Positions 5,922 to 5,942 of a stretch of DNA of 5,942 nucleotides are shown here, in pieces; the stretch's first letter is position 1, and every line of letters begins with the position of its first letter. The notes below the pieces were generated by a model. The model ran no database searches. It was given only the letters and a program-made list of their open reading frames with translations, and was not told where the DNA came from. The position numbers were made by a program, and so were the translations under genes. The stretch is from Calditrichaceae bacterium. GTDB taxonomy: Bacteria; Calditrichota; Calditrichia; Calditrichales; Calditrichaceae. The stretch is taken from positions 1 through 5,942 of the forward strand of contig JAUXGF010000205.1 of the NCBI GenBank assembly GCA_030622395.1, written 5' to 3'.

Positions 5922-5942
5922 GAAAAGATGTAAAATGCAAAC

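Larger units (their letters stand above)
5707..5942. other. Gene-free right edge with nested palindromes, upstream of the symporter gene
   Basis: These 236 nt contain the symporter's Shine-Dalgarno, a possible TATACAAT -10 (minus strand, 5743-5750) without a well-spaced -35, and then several palindromes between 5828 and 5936. I see no gene reaching in from the right. An outer pair, ATTTTAC (5856-5862) and GTAAAAT (5930-5936), encloses the palindrome at 5879 and the stem-loop at 5895, so the 5856-5936 block could fold as one nested structure. Confidence 0.55.

Overview
The window looks like a chromosomal segment from a free-living bacterium of the FCB type (Bacteroidota, Calditrichota, Cloacimonadota, KSB1 and relatives). 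The basis is the mix of families: a GWxTD-domain protein, a secreted M64 peptidase of the Bacteroidota type, a Cys-rich DUF6125-like cytosolic protein and a bacterial sodium symporter, all in AT-rich DNA with many small intergenic repeats. No rRNA or other taxonomic marker is present, so the phylum is an inference.

Layout: 2-1510 (+) holds the 3' part of a GWxTD-domain protein gene that enters from the left edge. It converges, across a 120-nt AT-rich gap, on three minus-strand genes. Read in transcription order from the right these are an 11-TM NSS-family sodium:solute symporter (5706-4360), a 258-residue Cys-rich protein best matched to DUF6125 (4035-3259), and a signal-peptide-bearing M64 metallopeptidase (3103-1631). 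Gaps of 324 and 155 nt separate these three, so they are probably separate transcription units and not one operon. No shared pathway is evident. The gene set reads as ordinary envelope or secretion and transport functions.

The intergenic DNA is the unusual part. The 155-nt gap before the peptidase gene contains three kinds of repeat in a row: a 4-unit octamer array over the expected -35 zone of the peptidase promoter, an imperfect hairpin element, and a 7.7-unit heptamer array that runs into the last codons of the DUF6125-like gene. A second, better-paired copy of the hairpin element lies in opposite orientation on the other side of that gene. The 324-nt gap also has two shorter inverted repeats. 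The right edge (5707-5942) has no gene but carries a nested set of palindromes. The DUF6125-like gene is also clearly richer in G+C than the two AT-rich genes to its left. I see no CRISPR array, tRNA, rRNA, transposase or defence system. The best leads are the repeat families and how they meet the gene ends and promoters.
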